A stretch of 64,000 nt of DNA from Letharia columbiana (taxonomy: Eukaryota > Ascomycota > Lecanoromycetes > Lecanorales > Parmeliaceae). Below, in pieces: positions 1-11,573 of this stretch. Positions within the stretch are counted from its first letter, which is position 1. Each line of letters begins with the position of its first letter. The stretch lies in assembly GCF_014066305.1 (NCBI RefSeq), contig NW_023501049.1, forward strand, positions 891,001 through 955,000. Direction: 5' to 3'. Position numbers and translations under genes: made by a program. The notes beneath the pieces are model-generated. The model saw only the letters and a program-made list of their open reading frames with translations. It was not told the DNA's origin and did no database searches.

Positions 1-1483
1 GTCATTGCAAGCCAACTCTATTCGCTTGGCCCTGCTTCCCGGTCGCAGCTGTGAACATTTAAGCGCTGCTTCTGTAAGGGTCGGAAATTGCCTGCAAACC
101 TTTCAGCTCTTATCAGTGTCTCTGAACCCTTCAAAATGGCTGCTGCCATCGTTCGACTGTCGTTTCCCAAAACGGTGCAATCATGTCAGCTTGCTAAGCC
201 TTCGCTACGGCACCGCCTGAATATGTTCATTCGCCTCCTGAGACCGCAAGACTGGCATAGGAAAGAAGAACCCTGGTGACGTGAGGCATCCAGAAATTTG
301 TCACACAGCTGCTGTATATGCAGTTTTCCGCGTGGCAAGTTGCTGAATCATGCTGCAAATTGAAGGTCTTGCCTTCTCCTGGGAAATGAATTCACAGCCC
401 ATTCTTATGTGTCGCCGAAAATTGATATTCCAACAAGGCTGTGTGCAGGCCACTACAGCACATCTCCCGAGAGCAATTCCGAACAGAGGCATGTGCTCTG
501 TTCTTGGAGAAGTTTCTAACGGTATTCTTGTCAATGTCCCAAAACCCTTTCCCACAAATTTATCTGTCATCAAGGCATTTATACGCATGCACGCAAACAG
601 CCTGAATCTCGTCCCATCCTCCAATTTTGTTAGCCTCCACAGGCATGATCGGTACAAGCACGGCAGTCCATAGGTCGAGCATCTCCTCAAGCGTTCCAAC
701 CCCCATCATCTTTCTACAGAACGATTTTGCTGTTCCTGCAAAACGTCCTTATCAAGAGGTCCCGGGTCTGAATCACCGGAGGTCATTGCTCAGGAGTTTC
801 AGCCAAGGGAGCCTAAAAATAGCCGCATCTTAGGGGCCTTTAGGCTCTAATCAGCAACTGCCAAGTTGCCAATTCGCACCCCAGTCCCCAGCCAAACCTC
901 TAAAACGGCGTTTAGGCTTGCGACGCGCCCCGGATGCCCCGGATTTCCGATAGTGCGCACATTGGCGCTGGCGCGACAAATGACGACAAACATCGTCTTC
1001 GCCCTTTCGGGGCCCGAAGCTTTAGGTCTCTGTCTCAAAGTCTTGTCAGGCTCTTGAGCAGGTTTCCTTCTGGAGGAGTTGGGCAGACCCGCGGGCCCCG
1101 TCATGGCAAACGCAGTGAGCGTAATTCTGTGCTCTTGGGCACTCTTGAGCTGCGTCGACGCCCTCGTCAACACCAATTCTACCGGCACACATAAGACCCC
1201 TGCAGTAGTACTCGACAACGAATTCTCCCTCGTCATTTGCGTATACCTAACAGTGTATGTACAAAAAGCCAAGGTCCTCGGGGCAATGACCCCGGAATGA
1301 CTCCGAAACGGAACTGAGAAGTCCAAGGGCACCTGCTCGCAGCTCAAATGAATGCCAACCTATACTCAGCTCATCTGCCATCTTTATGTGACATTTGAGC
1401 CCGAGATTTCTGTCTCACCTCAAACGAGTTGCAAACCAGAAAGGGTTCAAATTCAGCTTCATCACCTTTTCGAGAATCCATTC

Positions 1484-1897
1484 TTAAGATGTAGAAATCT
1501 CCTCATCTCCATGTCGAGGCTCTGAGAAACGAACGCCGATCCGTGCCATCGCAAAAAAAATAAGACGTACGAAAACAGTTGTACGGCGATCTGGGGTCGT
1601 GAGCGTGGAAAGGAGTTTGGACGGATAGAATTGGAAGATGATGGAAAGGATGGATTCGAGGAGGGGCCCGACGAGGATGAAAGGGCTGATGAAAAGGGAT
1701 AGGGTGATGCGGATGAGATAATGAGTGGCGGGAATGATAGCGTGGAGTTGATTGCTGACAATGAGTATGAAAACAACGAAAAGAATGTAGGCGATGCGGC
1801 GGTGGACGAGGGTAGTGACGTCGAGTAAGGTTAGTAGAACGAAGAAAAAGTGTCTCGTGAATTCTTTATCTGGACGTTGAATTGAAATCCCTCGATG
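1484..1897 (-). CDS. Possible membrane-protein exon, no start seen
   Basis: This is an open frame of about 137 codons on the minus strand, bounded upstream by an in-frame TAA and ending at the TAA at 1484-1486. It has two or three hydrophobic stretches in its first two thirds (for example ILFVVFILIV and LIRITLSLFISPFILVGPLL), so it could be an exon of a multi-pass membrane protein. There is no ATG in frame until near the C-terminal end, so an upstream exon or decay must be assumed. No family is recognised. The hydrophobicity pattern is the only support and the call is weak. Confidence 0.22.
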   Translation of the reverse strand, partial: HRGISIQRPDKEFTRHFFFVLLTLLDVTTLVHRRIAYILFVVFILIVSNQLHAIIPATHYLIRITLSLFISPFILVGPLLESILSIIFQFYPSKLLSTLTTPDRRTTVFVRLIFFAMARIGVRFSEPRHGDEEISTS

Positions 1898-2770
1898 TTA
1901 ATGAAAAGAAAAGGCCATGGAATCCACAAAGACTTTCCCGGCCCGCCTTCTCTACTTTGTTCTCCATCTCTTCTCCCGCGCTCACCTATCGCTCGTAGCA
2001 GGTGCACTTGTCACTGCACTCACTTACTCTGGAGAAGCAACAATCCACACTATTCTAACCGCGCCATGTCCGATCACAGTGTCTCTGCTAAACTGGTCGG
2101 ACGTCTTACGCCAGCTTGGACAAAAGGCTGCGAGCATGGAAGATAGAAAAGCGGAGAAGACGACTAGCAGACGTCGGGACAAGGACCATTGTCAGTTGCG
2201 ACGGATGGCAGGACGGACTGCGGCCTCGGGGGAACGTTGACGGCGTTGATAAATTTCGAATTCTGAATTACGATGTAGATCTTGCTAAGGTCGTCGGTTT
2301 TACGGTTTGACGGGCTGATAAATTGAAGCGTTTTCATGACTGAACCGTTGTGGGAGTTTAAGGCTGGCGGCGCTCAAAACCTCAAATAGGCTTAGCTTCT
2401 GTTTACGGTGGCCAATTTTGCCAAGACAATTCGACCTTGTCGGTGTTCAACGACGAGTAGGCTTAGCTCAAGATCTATTCCACAGGAATTGCTGTCATCC
2501 CCTAACCCAGGGTTCTATAGACGGAAAATTTCTTCCGCTGGTGTAATAACCCGCAGGAGGTGTCGAGGCTGGTTATACGACATCCCATTCGACAACGAGC
2601 TATTACTTTCGTTGATGCTACTCCAGCTGTTGTGGAAGCAAGTAGGGTGGATCCAGAGGCGAAAGATTATGATAAGAGTTTTTGAATGGGTACGAGTGAG
2701 AGCATCGGTCATGAAGTTTAAGCGATCGATCGTAAGGAGCACACCCTCTCTTAAGCGCGAGTCTATGGAG

Positions 2771-2848
2771 GTTAGAGGCATTTAATTCGTAATAGGTTTG
2801 ATTCCTATTGGCGCTGGTACAATTGTTTTGCGGTGTTTCTTATTTTCT
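2771..2848 (+). repeat. 78-bp dispersed element, copy 1 (tRNA T-arm-like)
   Basis: This is one of three near-identical same-strand copies (others at 39651-39728 and 56961-57038). It begins GTTAGAGG and ends TTATTTTCT. It contains a six-base-pair hairpin, AATAGG paired with CCTATT, around a seven-base loop TTTGATT, which resembles a tRNA T-arm. The same segment is a near match to the Pol III B box. No target-site duplication or terminal inverted repeat is obvious. Confidence 0.75.
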
Positions 2849-3377
2849 TAACGGGGACAACCCTCCTGACGTTGATGTATAAACACCATATCCGGATCAG
2901 TCCCACAGTCGATAAGCATTCTTTATCGATTTTCGTGCTATCCATCACTTTTTCCGTTCTATTGAGAAAGGTCTTGCACTCATCTACATCATTCATGGCT
3001 CTGACCACCTCTTTCAATTAGGTTTCCTGGCTTGCATTGCCATTCAACTCTGGCTGACATGGTCAGAGATATCTGCGGAGATGCTGCGATATGACCCGAG
3101 TGTCAGGTCAAAAGTGATTGACTGGTACTTTTGTCAAGGGTGCACAGCTAGTTTCAGAGCTTGATGCTTTGCGCACAACGTTGTCTTATCGTCATCATCT
3201 ACTCAAGTAGCTCAGATATATATTCGACAGCCGTAGTGACCAAAAGTACTACTGGTGATAGTGAAACGATCCCATTGAGATGACCGACGCCGAAGACTGT
3301 GCTCCTGGCTTTGCGTTGTGTGGTTCGTCCCAAAAACGACCTCGAATATGTTAACGAATGACTTTCGAGGGGCGAGC

Positions 3378-4356
3378 TTATCCGGCTGGCTCACAGTCAG
3401 GGAATACATCGAGGACGGAGGTATCTCTCGTTGGCTTTACCCTGCCGTCTTCCCAGAAAAAATCATATCGAAGTAATAATCCGAGGGTCCTGGCTTCCTC
3501 AATGGCTCTGCAAGTTTGAACAGATACTGACATCCCAATCCCTTTCAGAAACATTTCGCGAAATAGCTTTCGTGAACTCAAAACGTCATCCCTAAAGTAT
3601 GACCACCCATTGGGGCCGCTACTTCCAAGTACGCTCTCCAATCCCCAAAGAGCGATCCCGAATGGTTCGATACCAGCATCCGCCCAGTCAATTACTCCAG
3701 TGAGATGACCAGAATCAGGATCGACGAGGATGTCCATGTCTGAGAGATCTGAGTGTGTCCAAACCCAGTGCACATGGTAAAGGATCTCGTGTAGGCTTTG
3801 ATTGGTGTTCTCAATGACTCTCGCGAATCGAGATGGTAGAGCGCCGGATAGCTGCATGAGCTTGGTGTGATAGAAGTCATGTGTGTCTCCAACAGGGGTT
3901 TGGGCATTGATCCATGACGCTGCATAGAATCTATCTTTTGCTTAGGTGAGATTACAATGGCAAAAATGTTGACTACCACAAAGCAGCCTACCTTGCCATA
4001 TCTATTAGGGTTGTATCCTGCTTGGCCACCGTGGTGCTGCTGAATGTAAAGAGATACCCAACGCTTGGCAACGCCTCCATTATCCAAATGCTCGCTGAGC
4101 TGTTGGGCATAAGATCCTCACAGGTAATAGCTGGAGCGATATGACGATTGAATTCTTTGGCAAGCGCTCTCATTGAAAGGTGGAGAGCTGATACCTTGGA
4201 TCGAAATTGAAAAATACAGCCCGCCCCCAACAACAAGTTGTAGCTATGATAGCCTTGCCAGGGTACTAAATTTACAGATCTCTTCACAAGGTTCCGCACG
4301 TACGTGATGCAATCATCCTGAGTGACCTCATTCCGCGTTGTGAAAAGATCTGACAT
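3378..4356 (-). CDS. APH-family phosphotransferase-like protein
   Basis: A fungal protein of the aminoglycoside-phosphotransferase/choline-kinase fold, a kinase-like family usually annotated only as 'phosphotransferase enzyme family'. Two exons (3992-4356 and 3378-3930) around a 61-nt intron give 305 aa; the splice gives a continuous frame through IDMARFYAASW. The N-lobe carries the QFRSKVSALHLS-type segment of the fungal subfamily. The catalytic loop reads HSDLSDMDILVD, where the family usually has HGDLS..NILVD, followed by GVIDWADAG, the metal-binding Asp motif. The catalytic Asp and the IDW Asp are kept, but the usual metal-binding Asn is Asp and the Gly is Ser. Substrate is unknown, and activity may be altered or lost. 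The start at 4356 opens the longest frame that keeps the N-lobe. Confidence 0.72.
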
Positions 4357-4925
4357 AGTGCTGCTTATTGTTGTCCCGTAGTTCCTACGACCCTGGTTCG
4401 TGCGTGACGATTTTCTCGTTCGTGAAGTCTTTGAAGCATTGTATGTTAGGGCTAATACTCTCCGCTTGGCTGATTACCGAGGTAGCGAGGTAAGGTAACT
4501 ACTTCGCACGATGGGCCCAGAGCCAAACACAGTTTATTCAATATTGGGATTGTGAAGACGGTAACCAGATCAAGTATTTGTGGATGGGTATGAAGGCCGC
4601 AGCAGGCTGACCATCAGAATAGGTGGCAGTCTTGGCGCTTCGAGTCATCGACGAGAACTCGACAAGAAGAGGTTTTAAGAAGATTATTTTCATTACAAAG
4701 TTGCTACGATTAGTACTACCTATATTTCTACAAGCAAAAGTGAGTTTCAAAATCCTTTCATTGTTGACTTAGCCTTTAATGTTCTCGTTGCCCTTCTTGG
4801 CGGAACTGCCACTTATTCTGATAGCCCGCCTGGCAGTGACTGTGCCAAGACACGCTAGTTCCGAATAGATGCGGCAGATGCCTTGGCACTAGTCCATAGC
4901 CTTGGCACTCTCCTAACATGAGGTA
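4357..4925. other. Intergenic, nothing recognised
   Basis: About 570 bp upstream of the phosphotransferase gene, presumably holding its promoter. No open frame with a recognisable motif and no obvious structured element was seen before the 65-bp tandem array begins. Confidence 0.5.
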
Positions 4926-5228
4926 CGCAAAACTTTAGAAAAGCCACTAGTCCCATTTGAGGTTTTGGGCACACCGCAACCGTTGAATTACTCAAAACTT
5001 TAGGAAAACCACTAGTCCCGTTTGAGGTTTTGGGCACACCGCAACCGTTGAATTACGCAAAACTTAAGGAAAACCACTAGTCCCATTTGAGGTTTTGGGC
5101 ACACCGCAACCGTTGAATTACTCAAAACTTTAGGAAAACCACTAGTCCCGTTTGAGGTTTTGGGCACACCGCAACCGTTGAATTACGCAAAACTTTAGAA
5201 AAGCCACTAGTCCCATTTGAGGTTTTGG
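4926..5228 (+). repeat. 65-bp tandem repeat, about 4.7 copies
   Basis: Units begin with CAAAAC at 4928, 4993, 5058, 5123 and 5188, an exact 65-bp period. The unit core includes CCACTAGTCCC, TTTGAGGTTTTGG and CACACCGCAACCGTTGAATTA. Units 1 and 5 share the TTTAGAAAAGCC variant, units 2 and 4 share the CTCAAAACTTTAGG/CCCGTTT variant, and unit 3 is a third variant, so the order is A-B-C-B-A. The last copy is truncated inside the GGTTTTGG segment. The function is unknown. Confidence 0.95.
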
Positions 5229-5310
5229 AGATTTCCCCAAGTTTCCATACCATGAGTCCAGGGAGGAGGAGTCCTCGAACGTTCTTCTGAAGCAATCACA
5301 TGAATCCGCC

Positions 5311-5889
5311 TCAAGCCGCGCCCAGGATCTACAACCGGCACCGAAGCAGACTACCCGCTGTTCTTTGGACACGCGCTCGACAACGTAGACTGCAAGATCG
5401 AAGGCACGCACGCACTCGCTGAACAGCACAACAGCAACAACAACAACAACGACACCGTGCTCGAAGCAGCCTTTCTCCGTACGCGTCGATGATACCAAGT
5501 CGAAGGGAGCTCCCGCACGTGTCTTCGATTGTGAACATCATTGGTGATTGCGAGGACGAGAGGTCGGTAGAGGAATTGCGGATGCTGGGTATGTGTAGGA
5601 ATCGTATGGAAATCACCTTTACAATATTCCCCAAGTGCTTCACGATCTCGTCTCGAAAGGATGATACCCATGCCGTGCATTTCCGCAGCGTTGATACAGA
5701 TTTGATAACCGCTACGCCGGGGCCACGCGCTGGAGGAAAGAGAGAATACTCGTGGAAACTAGAGCATATCTAGATGCGGTGCTTTTGAAGACAGCCGTCG
5801 AGTGGAATGTGACGGGCCTGTACACTTATCCAAGCTTGAGAAATGAGATCACGCCATGGGCTACGCTGCTGAAACCGGATCTGAAATGA
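5311..5889 (+). pseudogene. Possible decayed gene fragment
   Basis: Plus-strand segments that read like protein are scattered over different frames. One holds EADYPLFFGHALDNVDCKI followed by an Asn-rich run. Another ends the region with ETRAYLDAVLLKTAVEWNV and TYPSLRNEITPWATLLKPD before a TGA at 5887-5889. They are separated by stops and frame changes that I could not bridge with introns. I read this as the relic of a gene that abuts the tandem repeat. No family is recognised. Chance open frames are the alternative. Confidence 0.25.
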
Positions 5890-6070
5890 GCGGCCCGCTT
5901 GACGATGTAGACTCCTGACCTATCCAGCTGACATCACTGGGGACCAAAGATTGGAGCCAGCAGGCAATTCTTTGAAGACGAAATGAAGCAGAAGTTCATA
6001 TTGAAGACTCTTCCGAATACTTCATACCCGCTAGTTTACGAACCATCATACTTGGAATCGTATAATCTGC
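5890..6070. other. Spacer, nothing recognised
   Basis: Short spacer between the decayed fragment and the 3' end of the small secreted-protein locus. Nothing was seen. Confidence 0.4.
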
Positions 6071-6545
6071 CTAGTCGCCACCACCACCGTCCCCACCGTC
6101 TCTCCCATCGGTCCCATTATCCGGGCTATTGGACGTCGGGCCCGGATTGCCCGGATCCGAGGGATTCGGCGTGGGCTGAGTGCCATACCTGTGATCACAT
6201 GATCAGCACAACCTATCTCTAGGGCCCTCGGAGGGAGAAGAAGAAAGTTCTCACCCCCCGCCTCCGCGGTCAGAGGAGCCGCCGGAACAGCTGTCGCTGG
6301 TCCCGCGCACGTAATCACCGTACTGGACCTGCGTGCCAGCATAGGCGCAGTAGCAGTCGCAGTTTATAGCTGACGCATTGCTCGGTGCAGGCGGAGGAGG
6401 GATCATCTTGCCGGATGGCGAGGGCTGGGGTGGGGTTGGTTTAGCAGTGTGATGACTGGGGTTGGGAGGGTGCGTGGGGCGTACGTTGAGCTGGGGTGGA
6501 TAGAGCGAAGGTGGCTAAGGAGCCTAGGGTGGAGAGGATGTGCAT
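6071..6545 (-). pseudogene. Small secreted Cys-containing protein, frame broken
   Basis: The minus-strand ATG at 6545 opens a 20-residue hydrophobic leader, MHILSTLGSLATFALSTPAQ, typical of a signal peptide. A likely 60-nt intron follows (GTACGC donor, CTAAAC branch, CCCCAG acceptor). The next exon reads RQDDPSSACTEQCVSY and then changes frame at the TATAAAC run near 6362-6366. The neighbouring frame continues as a Cys-rich stretch, CDCYCAYAGTQVQYGDYV. A second intron (6189 to about 6253) leads to a Gly/Pro/Asp-rich tail ending at the TAG at 6071. The locus looks like a short secreted Cys-containing fungal protein with a one-base discrepancy. A sequencing error would make it an intact gene. 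Function is unknown; secretion is inferred from the leader only. Confidence 0.42.
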
Positions 6546-8494
6546 GGTTGAGGAGATTGGATGGTTGGGAAATGCTGTTTCCGTTGGATTGTATTTTTCT
6601 TCTCCTTTGGCCAGGCAGGGCCGCCTTCTTATGTCCACACGCTCCCACCGTCGACCTTTCAGATCTTCGAAAAGCGATGAGCTCGTTGAGGATCCATAGA
6701 AATAAACATACGACGTGTAGAGGGAAATACTAGATTACAATATAGCATCATCTGTTTTTCGCTCAACTTAGCCCGACTAGGTCAAAAGTGACCTGCAAAC
6801 TCTCTTGCAGGGGACGGTTCGCCTCTGCAACTTTGCGTCAAGTCAATGGTAAGTCGGAAGCTTGATATTGAGCTATCTTGATTTCTCGAATCGGCGTCTA
6901 TCGTTAAGGACACGCCCAAGCCATACGGGCCGGCATCGTCGCTTCCGCCCCGTGGTACCTTACCAGGCAATCGAATTTTTCCAATATAGTTTCAAATACT
7001 TAATAGGGATATCTGTTAAGCTCGTCAGGATGCTTGAAAATCTTGAAAGTGTCAATGCTGGCTCTGTGCTCTCTTAAGCGATATAGGCCAACCTCAATCA
7101 GTTCTTAGTAAAAGTCTGCAAAGTCTCTTTATCTCGACTGAAGAATGACTAGAACATGATAGATATTAGCTCGATATCTAGAACTTAGAGACTTCTTGCT
7201 CTATAAGACTGAAGCCACGGAATATGATACTTAGATGTTTTGGACGCCTTGTTCCTTCGTAAATCATACATCAAAGAGAAACATAATGAACCGTGATGGA
7301 CAGATAATCAGGCAACGTCTCACTCTCAAGGCGGGGGTGTTAGGCCGTGTTATTAGCGTGACTCTTAAGGCGACGCTCACCCTGACTTTGACCGAGGGCG
7401 AGGTTGGGGCAATTTCCGATATTGATTGGTTGGGCTGGCGATTGGGAGAAGGCAAAGACTGAGAATGACGCGGTGATGACGATTCAAAAAGTGAGGTTGT
7501 GGACGGACAATTCTTTACCGAAGGGAGCCGAGAACGGAGGTTCGAAATAAGGACCAAACTGGCGATATTGATGGTGAGAAGGAACAGAAAGATCGTAAGG
7601 GTGACGAGCAGGATGATGTGACGGCAAAATAGGAAAGTGGCGCTGTGGAGGAAACGAAGCGCCTGGCTGTTCGAGGTAATCAATAGCCTTGATGCTTCCA
7701 ATGAAGCCACATCGCTCAGACTCACTTGCCTCTGTCGCCATCCCCACTTTGATTTTTACTCTTCCGCAGCTAAGGTTCTCTCTAATCTCTAGAGACGAGC
7801 GGAACCATTGATTACTCCGTCAGCGGAATATAAGATATGTGCTTAGCAGCGTGATGAATACATAGGGAATAGTAGAAATGAATGCGATGTGGACTGCGGG
7901 TGGCTTCACTTTCGCCTGGCTTGGAAAGACTGTCTTTAACACAGCCAGCATACGGAGTTTCTAATCTGTAGATACCCTAACGAGGTTATTCGGATTCCCA
8001 GCCTTGACGGCTGTAGGGATTTCAAGGATCGGTCGTAGCCTCGAAGGGAAAAAAGGAAAATAAGTGGCCAGAGAACTCACCAATGAGGACGCTTCTCCTC
8101 ATTGCCATCTTCCCTACTACGTCTGAACCATCTTTTGAGACATTTTCCATGGTAACGGGCCACACACACACGGCATCGTGACACCCTGCGCTCATTATCG
8201 ATGGCATCCTTACACATAGGGCAGTTTTGGATTCTTCTTGGTGCGTTCGACCTTGTCGGTCGGAATATTGACTGCCTCGCTCAGTAACAGCGGGCTCAGA
8301 AAGGTTGCTCAATGGCAGCCTTTGGTGGGATGGTAATGATTCAGGTGGGTGAGCTTATGCAGAATCCCATGGCTGACGCCTGAGCCTTGGAGAAGAGAGG
8401 CTTCCCTCGTAGAGTGACCCACGTCCTTGGGACGAAAATCTCGACGTGGCGGGTTCTGGATCGCTGTCGTATGGCGAGTAGGAACCTGTTGAAA
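6546..8494. other. Gene-poor stretch
   Basis: No recognisable family. A minus-strand frame at 7264-7725 has one hydrophobic segment (HIILLVTLTIFLFLLTINIA), and an overlapping minus-strand frame at 7484-7747 is His/Pro-rich; both could be chance or part of an unresolved gene. A minus-strand frame at 8022-8312 (96 codons) has no motif. The region around 6960-7260 is AT-rich. Confidence 0.4.
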
Positions 8495-9191
8495 TCAACC
8501 GCGCAGAGATTTCAAGTCGCTCTTCATCCGCTGTCGCCCTACCGCACGCAACAGTTCGCTGTCAGCGTTACTCCCTCTGGACAATGTAAACGGACTACAG
8601 AGTAGGTCCGAGCAGTACAAGAATGGAGGTTCTGGGTGCCGAAAAAAATCTTGCGAATTGAGTACTAGAAGAACGTCCTGGACAGTGTGACCGAGATCTA
8701 CATACCAGGCAGTCTGCTCTTCAGACGATGGGACGCATAAATCCAGCGCTTTGTAAAAATCCTCATTCTCGTCACACTCTATGTGTGGATCTTCTCGGAC
8801 GGCGCCCCGGATCAAGGCCTTCCAGTCGTTGGGCAAGGCAACGTTAAAATCTCCGAGTAAATCATGTTCTTCAGCTGGGAGGTAATCCTTGAAGTCCAAC
8901 ATTCTGTAAAAGCCAAGACGCACATCACTATTGCTATTACCTCTGTATGTTCGCCCGAACTTCAGGCTCCAATAAGGCCTGCAGGTGTGCCCAAGGTTTT
9001 GAGCTCACTATCAGGCCGTTTTCGCAGGCTGTCAGAGAACAGCCGCAGTCTGCATCACCTCTGTATCCTACATGGCGGGCCATGCTGAAGGCCGTTGGGA
9101 AGATCAGGATTCCGATCAAGGATTCATCTGGAGGATTTCTGTTCGGGTGTATATACATACATTGCCGATTGATGTTTGCTATTTTCCACAC
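8495..9191 (-). CDS. Hypothetical protein, model uncertain
   Basis: Two minus-strand open frames abut here. The first starts at 9191 and runs to the stop near 8937. The second covers 8923 down to 8495 and reads MLDFKDYLPAEEHDLLGDF at its start. They join in frame if a 37-nt segment (GTAATAG to TTTACAG) is removed, giving about 220 residues. That is shorter than usual fungal introns, so the splice is doubtful. No domain is recognised. Composition is ordinary and acidic in the second half, with no membrane segment or signal peptide. It may be a real species-specific gene, a pseudogene, or two chance frames. Confidence 0.3.
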
Positions 9192-9813
9192 TGACGCATG
9201 ATGAAAACGAATCCGGCAATCAAGTCATCCGTTGAACTACAACAGAACGTGGATCGATGTGTGTTGGCGGAGAACGGTGCTGGAGCAACGTGGTGCCATT
9301 CTTGAATATGAGAAAGGATTGTTACATAGCGACAAAAGACGAAGCGTGAAACATGACGAAGAAATCGTACGTAGATTTTATTGATGGCATGCTTCCATCG
9401 CCACCGCCCAGCTTCAGGTAGGTTGAGCTATATTTTGATTACTTTGGAGTAAAGACTTACTGCTGATGTTTATCGTCACAATGTCCGTGGCAACTACACA
9501 GAGACGTCACTTCCAGAGGTGCTCTGAGAGAAGACCGCAAGACCCAGCAGCCTCTACCGCAAGCCTTCGTTAGCTCACAATTCCAAACTTGAGACGGCCA
9601 TGGATTCGGGAATTGATGGGTAACGACGGGCTTACTCGGAGCAGAAATTCATGCTTGAATATCACCATGGATGTGGGACTGAGGGTCATAAAAGTGTCGT
9701 ACAGAGGTGTACAAAAACTTTGTCATCATCAATGCAGTCGCCATGCAACGCTTCGTAATGCAAAATGCCGCTGAAATCTTCAAAGAGAATTTGATATGAA
9801 TTCCCATCTCAAC
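9192..9813. other. Intergenic, nothing recognised
   Basis: About 620 bp between the hypothetical ORF pair and the 3' end of the NADPH oxidase gene. Only short frames without motifs were seen. Confidence 0.5.
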
Positions 9814-11573
9814 CTAGAAATGCTCCTTCCAAAACCTGAATCTGACGTCACTCGATGTCACCTCATCAGTGGCCGTTCTGATATCTCTCGCTGCATCGTT
9901 TGGTCCGCAAAAGTAGACTCCCACATCTGATTCCCCACCCTTCAGGTCATTCATATAGCTTCCATCGGAGATTCCATCCCTCATAGCACCGAAAAGTTTC
10001 TTGAAATCTGGCCTCCCAAAATTGGTTCTGCTGTTCAGCGCTGTTAAAGGGTCCAGGTCCGTGCCGACACTGTTGAGGTAGATATTTGCCGTTGTGTCTA
10101 TGTCCAAGCGCTGGGTGAGGTACGTGTGTATGCGGAGGAACTCGGGACCAGCGCCGGAGCCAGCGGCTGCTTCCATAGATTGAGCTTCGAGAGAGGAGAG
10201 GAGGGTTTGAAACCATTCGAATGAGCTGGTGTCTTTGCAGACCCAGATGAATTCTACCCTTCGTAGACGGCGTGGTGGATTTGGGCCAGCGCGTAGATGC
10301 CATATGTTCTTGAGGATACTGGCCCACGGCGTAACACCAATGCCGGTGCCAATGAGGACGGCGATCTCATTGTCAAAGACATCCTCGGCCGGAGCACCGT
10401 AGGGGCCGTCAACGCGGATGGCGGGCATTTCTTGGCCATTTTGTAGAGCGATTTCGTAGATGCCCATGAGGTCCAGGCCATCGAACTCTTTCGCTTGGGA
10501 GGGTCCGGCTCCAAGGGCGTCACCAAGAGCACGAGTCCAGTCGCCGACTTGGCGGACATGAATGGAAACGTAGGGATCGAAAGGGCAAGAAGTGATGGTA
10601 AAAGGATGCCATTGGGTTGTGCTGACCGAGGGTACATTCAAAAGCAGCCATTGACCGGCCTTGTATTTCATGCTTGGTTTAATGAATTGAATCTCGAGCG
10701 CATCGTAAGGGTGACGGATAACTTTGTGTATGCGCGTGGGGCGGCGAGACTGTATCTCACGGTAGATCCGCTCGAGCAGGTATAGACCGCCTCCCCAAAG
10801 CTCCCAGCGCCAGCCTTCATAGCCCAGACAGTGATTCCAGAAGGGCGAGCCGGCGAAAGGAGAGTAAGGAAGGTCGGTGTCCCGGACGAAGCATCCGGTG
10901 GCATGGGTGTAGAGGGCGAGAAAGAAAGGGACAAAGAGGTGGTGGGTGTACCAGAATGTTTCGTAGGATTGCTGCCGGATTCGAACGTGGGAGGTGGTGA
11001 ACATCATGAGCATGCAAAAGAGCATGACATGACCCGTTATGCCCCCGACTTGGGTGTAGTGTATTTGCACTGCTGTCTCGGGTCTTATCTGGTTCCGTTC
11101 AACGTTGAAGAAGCTAGCTATGTCAGCAGGGCATAGAACATGAATGCGTTGAGATGCTCACTTGACGTAATGCGCGCAAACATGAACACAAGTCCAGAAG
11201 AGCAGAGAGTAAGCCACCTGCCTGTGAAACCATTGCGATTCATCCAGCGGTAGCCACCTTATCTTTGGTCTTATCCACCTCAGAAGGTTCTTGCACATTG
11301 GCAATACTATGATCGTCCCATCCACTGACAGTGCCAGACCGGCGCCCCGAGAAATCCATACAGAGAATGTGAGCTTGTTAAGTCCACTTAATCGTTTATC
11401 AGATGCTTGCTTCGACCTGCAGATGTATCAGCATTGAATCATTAGCTCTCCGGGGATCCAGCTCACCATCCTAAAATGAATAATCCAACATGTAAGCCAT
11501 GAAATAAAGCATTGAAAACTACCATCCTCCATGTCAATTCCTTGCTAAACCATCCTTTTTGACCAACCGCCAT
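9814..11573 (-). CDS. noxA: NADPH oxidase, NoxA type
   Basis: A gp91phox-like flavocytochrome that passes electrons from NADPH through FAD and two haems to oxygen, making superoxide; in fungi NoxA serves sexual development and hyphal differentiation. Three exons (11467-11573, 11162-11416, 9814-11113) with 50- and 48-nt introns give 553 aa. The N-terminal half is a ferric-reductase transmembrane domain with haem-ligand His candidates in WFHRQVAY...CVHVCAHY and THHLFVPFFLALYTHATG. The C-terminal half has the FAD motif WHPFTITSCP, the NADPH motif VLIGTGIGVTPWASILKNI, a late VYFCGP, and ends FRFWKEHF, the usual Nox C-terminus. It lacks the N-terminal extension of NoxB and the EF hands of NoxC, so NoxA is the best assignment. 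No regulator (NoxR, NoxD) is recognised nearby. Confidence 0.93.

Larger units (their letters stand above)
1..3377. other. Gene-poor left flank
   Basis: I see no recognisable protein family here. Several short open frames exist on both strands, but none shows a known motif or a convincing exon structure. The two items worth noting are listed separately: a minus-strand hydrophobic open frame at 1484-1897 and a copy of the 78-bp dispersed element at 2771-2848. An open frame on the minus strand at 847-1347 (166 codons) has no recognisable motif and may be chance. Confidence 0.5.
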
